NCBI GenBank assembly: GCA_032191485.1 | Contig: JAVDOI010000008.1 | Location: forward strand, 2,266,631-2,330,630 | DNA: 64,000 bases | Direction: 5' to 3' | Source: Leptoclinus maculatus | Lineage: Eukaryota; Chordata; Actinopteri; Perciformes; Stichaeidae | Shown: piece after piece, positions 50,872 to 64,000 of the stretch | Numbering within the stretch: position 1 is the stretch's first letter | Layout of the letters: each line of letters starts with the position of its first letter | Notes under the pieces: generated by a model | The model's database searches: none | Told to the model about the DNA's origin: nothing | The model's input: only the letters and a program-made list of their open reading frames with translations | Program-made: the position numbers and the translations under genes

Positions 50872-52635
50872 AAGAACTATGAGTACGACTGTACGAGGAT
50901 GAAGGTTGTTGGCGCGTCAAAGGCCGGTGTTTTTTTTTTTTTACCCACAAGCCCCACTGTGATCGTTGGATCTCACAGCAGGAGACCACCTGCCACTCAG
51001 ACTCAAACACCGGAGACGCAACAGGATGCCAATTATTTAACGTTGAGGGGGGGGGGGGGGGGGGAGAACATGCTATGTTCATATATGTTATGATTAAGCT
51101 TAACATTGGTTCTCATTCAGCAAACGTTCTAAAGAAGATATTTATTCCTAAAACCCTCTCACGGCTTCCACAAAGATTGTGAACTAAATGTACGCTGATG
51201 AACGGGACTCGGTTGCTGTTCAGCGGTTGCTCACGGGGATCTTTCCCTTTTTTTCAGTGGTTCAAACATTGTCCAGCGTTTTGTTCACGTACAAAACTAA
51301 ACAACATTTATGTGTAAAGAGGACTAAAAGCATTCAGACACGTGACGCCGTCCTCTCAGCTGAGCCAGCGCCGTGTTCCAAAGAGGCCCGGTTACAGTTT
51401 AAAAAGGTGCAGTACAAATGTATTTATAGCTTTTATGTTTGTCTCTGTACTATGACAGCAACAGCTGTTCTCACCGAGCTCCACTTTAATGTCTTGAACT
51501 TGTGGATTTGGAAACAAGATATTAAATATAGTGGCTTTATTTGAGCTGGTTAATTTGTCTACATATGAGCAACAATAACTCAACACCACTAACTTCTATG
51601 TAGTCTGATTGTTGGACATCAAGACTTTAAACCTGCACCTTGTCCTCTATTATATATTATTATTATTATATTTACTAAGAACTATAAGGAGTAATAGTAA
51701 AAAAATATACCATATTTATATTATATTAACAATTTACAGTACTGCATATTTTATTGTATATATCATAAAGCACACTATTTCTTTCTATTTATGCACTTAT
51801 AACACTACATACATTCATATATTTTTATGTATATTGCATTTATTATCCATACCTTTATAAGGATTGAAGTTGCACGGGACAATACATTTATATTATATAG
51901 TTTAAGGAAACATAATATTGTATGTAACACAATTTCTTTAATTTGTCTTTTACCGTTATCTTTTATTTTGTTTAACGCAACCATGTGAATGTAAAGACAA
52001 TATAAAGTGACATTTTATGATATCTTCGTATCTAATCTTCCTTCTAATCCACCTGTACAGACATGTAAGCAAGAGAACAGCATTTCCCATAATGCCCCGC
52101 TCCATTGCAGACCCGCCCCCCTTCGTTTGAATGGCAAGTTGTTTGTTTCAGTCCGACCAGCTGCTAACTATTCCAGTCGGAGAGCAAACATGGGGAGCAG
52201 CGGTCCTGAGCTCTGACAAGCTGCAGGAAGCTGCTGAGGCGGTCACTTCCGCTCTCATGTTTTTTATATAAAATAAAAGCACCGGCATTGAAACATAAAA
52301 TACAAATGTTAGATTTTATGAGCGTGGTGTGTTTTTTCAGTCAGTGTCTGTCTGAACATTAGAAATACTGAAATAATGAATGTCTGTACTCTATTTTAAT
52401 AAAATAATAAAATAATTGAATATAATATATTTTAAGTATATATTTTCCGGTATTGCGTTTCATGAGTTAAAAAACATTTGTCATCGTGAAAAATATATAT
52501 ATATTATTTTAGAGGTTACCAAAAACAGTAATGAAATCATCCTTAACAATGTAATTATTATCTAATTACATATCTCTAAAGTAATCTGGGTACTTGTTTT
52601 TTCTCCCCAGGAACTTTTATTTTGAAAACAGTCAG

Positions 52636-52644
52636 CCGGAAGTG
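52636..52644 (+). promoter_or_regulatory. ETS/GABPA-type motif upstream of castor2 start
   Basis: CCGGAAGTG lies 253 bases upstream of the castor2 ATG in a locally GC-richer stretch (gccggaagtgcgcgtggttccg). This is the canonical ETS/GABPA core typical of CpG-type housekeeping promoters. A second copy on the other strand (CACTTCCG, 52244-52251) and a ZNF143-like TTCCCATAATGCC (52084-52096) lie further upstream. The promoter role is inferred from position only. Confidence 0.45.
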
Positions 52645-52896
52645 CGCGTGGTTCCGTCGCAGGTTTTGACAGCAGGTCCGTTTTTTTTTGTTTTTTTTTT
52701 ACCTCTTAGCTTTCTTTATTCCACCCTGCCTCGCTCTCTTTCTTTCTCTATTTAAAACGCCTTTCACCTGCCGTGCGCCTATTTATTTATTTATTCATGC
52801 ATCTTATCTGAAAGTATTTAGTTATCATTATTATCATCATATTTTTTTTTCCTCAAAAACATTTTAAGCCGTTCCTCAAATGAGAAGACGTAAAAG

Positions 52897-63997
<11,101 letters not shown>

Positions 63998-64000
63998 GTA

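Larger units (their letters stand above)
37315..52896. other. doc2 3' UTR and doc2-castor2 intergenic region
   Basis: No protein-coding or RNA gene was recognised on either strand. It contains repeats, a possible TIR pair gacccttttac (about 39617) / gtaaaagggtc (about 40193), the 200-base gap, the foldback element, SINE remnants, AT-rich sequence (51640-51960) and the presumed castor2 promoter at its right end. Confidence 0.65.

Overview
The window is vertebrate nuclear DNA, almost certainly from a ray-finned (percomorph-type) fish. It contains multi-exon genes with canonical GT-AG splice sites, kilobase introns, very abundant CA/GT microsatellites and poly-C/poly-G runs, tRNA-derived SINE remnants, and several short interspersed repeats that I recognise from memory as typical of teleosts. 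There are no bacterial-type operons, no CRISPR arrays and no viral genes. Fewer than 1,400 bases of the 64,000 are recognisable coding exon.

Two genes are supported, both on the + strand. (1) The 3' part of a DOC2-family gene (doc2b, or a close teleost paralogue such as doc2d) occupies about 1-37314. Seven coding exons (6591-6665, 14528-14637, 17746-17872, 29007-29164, 33640-33721, 35977-36073, 37181-37314) join in frame into 260 residues covering most of C2A and all of C2B up to the stop codon. The first exon or exons (N-terminus, Munc13-interacting region, start of C2A) lie upstream of the window. (2) The 5' half of CASTOR2 (formerly GATSL2) lies in four exons (52897-53009, 60088-60158, 61226-61419, 63865-63997) that join in frame into 170 residues. 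It continues past the right edge. DOC2 proteins are Ca2+ and phospholipid sensors for vesicle fusion; CASTOR2 is a GATOR2-binding protein of the mTORC1 amino-acid-sensing pathway. The two do not form a pathway. They are simply neighbours, about 15.6 kb apart in tandem orientation.

Layout: 1-6590 is a doc2 intron with a 13-bp satellite at the left edge, a 39-bp minisatellite and a 40-bp tandem array. 6591-37314 holds the doc2 exons and introns. The intron after 17872 carries a striking 2.9-kb array of a 27-bp hairpin-forming unit with a 498-bp higher-order period. 37315-52896 is intergenic, with a 200-base assembly gap (41969-42168), a 1.75-kb foldback transposable element with target-site duplication, and a SINE interrupted by another inserted element. 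52897-64000 is castor2. Its first intron contains a TTAA-flanked inverted-repeat element that carries the same 39-bp minisatellite seen 50 kb upstream, and a 21-bp array related to the one near 6 kb.

The most interesting material is in the repeats. One dispersed family carries a consensus-like CTCF core motif in four of its copies. Two different mobile-looking families carry internal minisatellites. There are large inverted-repeat structures, and two microsatellite pairs arranged as (CA)n/(GT)n inverted arms. Long ORFs over the tandem arrays are artefacts of repeats whose unit length is a multiple of three.
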